NCBI GenBank assembly: GCA_964384625.1 | Contig: CAYLNH010000017.1 | Span: 1-50,008, forward strand | Length of the DNA stretch: 50,008 bases | DNA from: CAYLNH01 sp964384625 | GTDB lineage: Bacteria > Verrucomicrobiota > Lentisphaeria > JABSQK01 | Direction of reading: 5' to 3' | In this document: in pieces, positions 50,005 to 50,008 of the stretch | How positions within the stretch are numbered: the stretch's first letter is position 1 | How the letters are laid out: every line of letters starts with the position of its first letter | Notes under the pieces: generated by a model | Databases searched by the model: none | What the model saw: only the letters and a program-made list of their open reading frames with translations | Told to the model about the DNA's origin: nothing | Made by a program: the position numbers and the translations under genes

Positions 50005-50008
50005 CGGC

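Noticed and set aside
1..50008. rRNA or tRNA genes
   Set aside because: No stretch with rRNA-like blocks or a convincing cloverleaf with a T-loop was recognised by eye. A tRNAscan-SE run would settle it.

Overview
The window is GC-rich DNA from a Gram-negative, lipid-A-making bacterium, most likely of the PVC superphylum (Lentisphaerota/Victivallales or Kiritimatiellota-like). This is inferred from gene content, not a database search. The clues are lpxK and an LptF/G permease, a porin, a pseudopilin of the kind many PVC genomes carry in large numbers, DUF4838 and sulfatase-modifying-factor-like (FGE-like) glycan proteins, and an animal-type adenylosuccinate lyase. No rRNA, tRNA, CRISPR array or complete insertion sequence was seen. 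An assembly gap of 100 N lies at 18189-18288.

Layout. 1-4745: a membrane protein fragment, a porin with a clear terminator, a zinc-ribbon protein, purB and a VOC protein. 4742-11430: two inverted copies of a ~245-bp multi-hairpin repeat enclose a three-domain fusion (LMW phosphatase, RpiB, GlyA), lpxK, a long non-coding stretch and xylB. 11427-14924 (minus): a long NDK, then a Schlafen/AlbA_2 protein, pyrF and a membrane protein in overlapping order. 15048-18109 (plus): RDD, LptF/G-like and FGE-like membrane-anchored proteins. 18110-18707: an 87-bp tandem repeat broken by the gap. 18708-22046 (minus): ARPP-1-like protein, response regulator, histidine kinase.

22393-30485 (minus) is one tightly overlapping operon for glutamate fermentation by the methylaspartate route: GntR regulator, glmS, mutL, glmE, methylaspartate ammonia-lyase (mal), then an AtuA/DUF1446 protein, a DUF4387 protein and a P-loop protein. 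Glutamate mutase makes 3-methylaspartate and Mal deaminates it to mesaconate. The three downstream genes sit where a mesaconate-processing enzyme would be expected. They are the best candidate for an undescribed system here.

30749-44741 (minus) looks like one glycan-degradation operon led by its own GntR/LacI-type regulator: two tandem ~1,190-residue DUF4838/FGE-like paralogues, a ~1,180-residue lipoprotein-like protein with a GH-like core and a CBM9-like end, and a heparinase II/III-type lyase. After it come a pseudopilin gene, a thioredoxin-like protein and a PAS histidine kinase/sigma-54 activator pair. A 147-bp nested palindrome closes the window.

Several intergenic regions share a promoter layout close to TTGCAT-16 nt-TATAGT, which probably reflects the housekeeping sigma factor.
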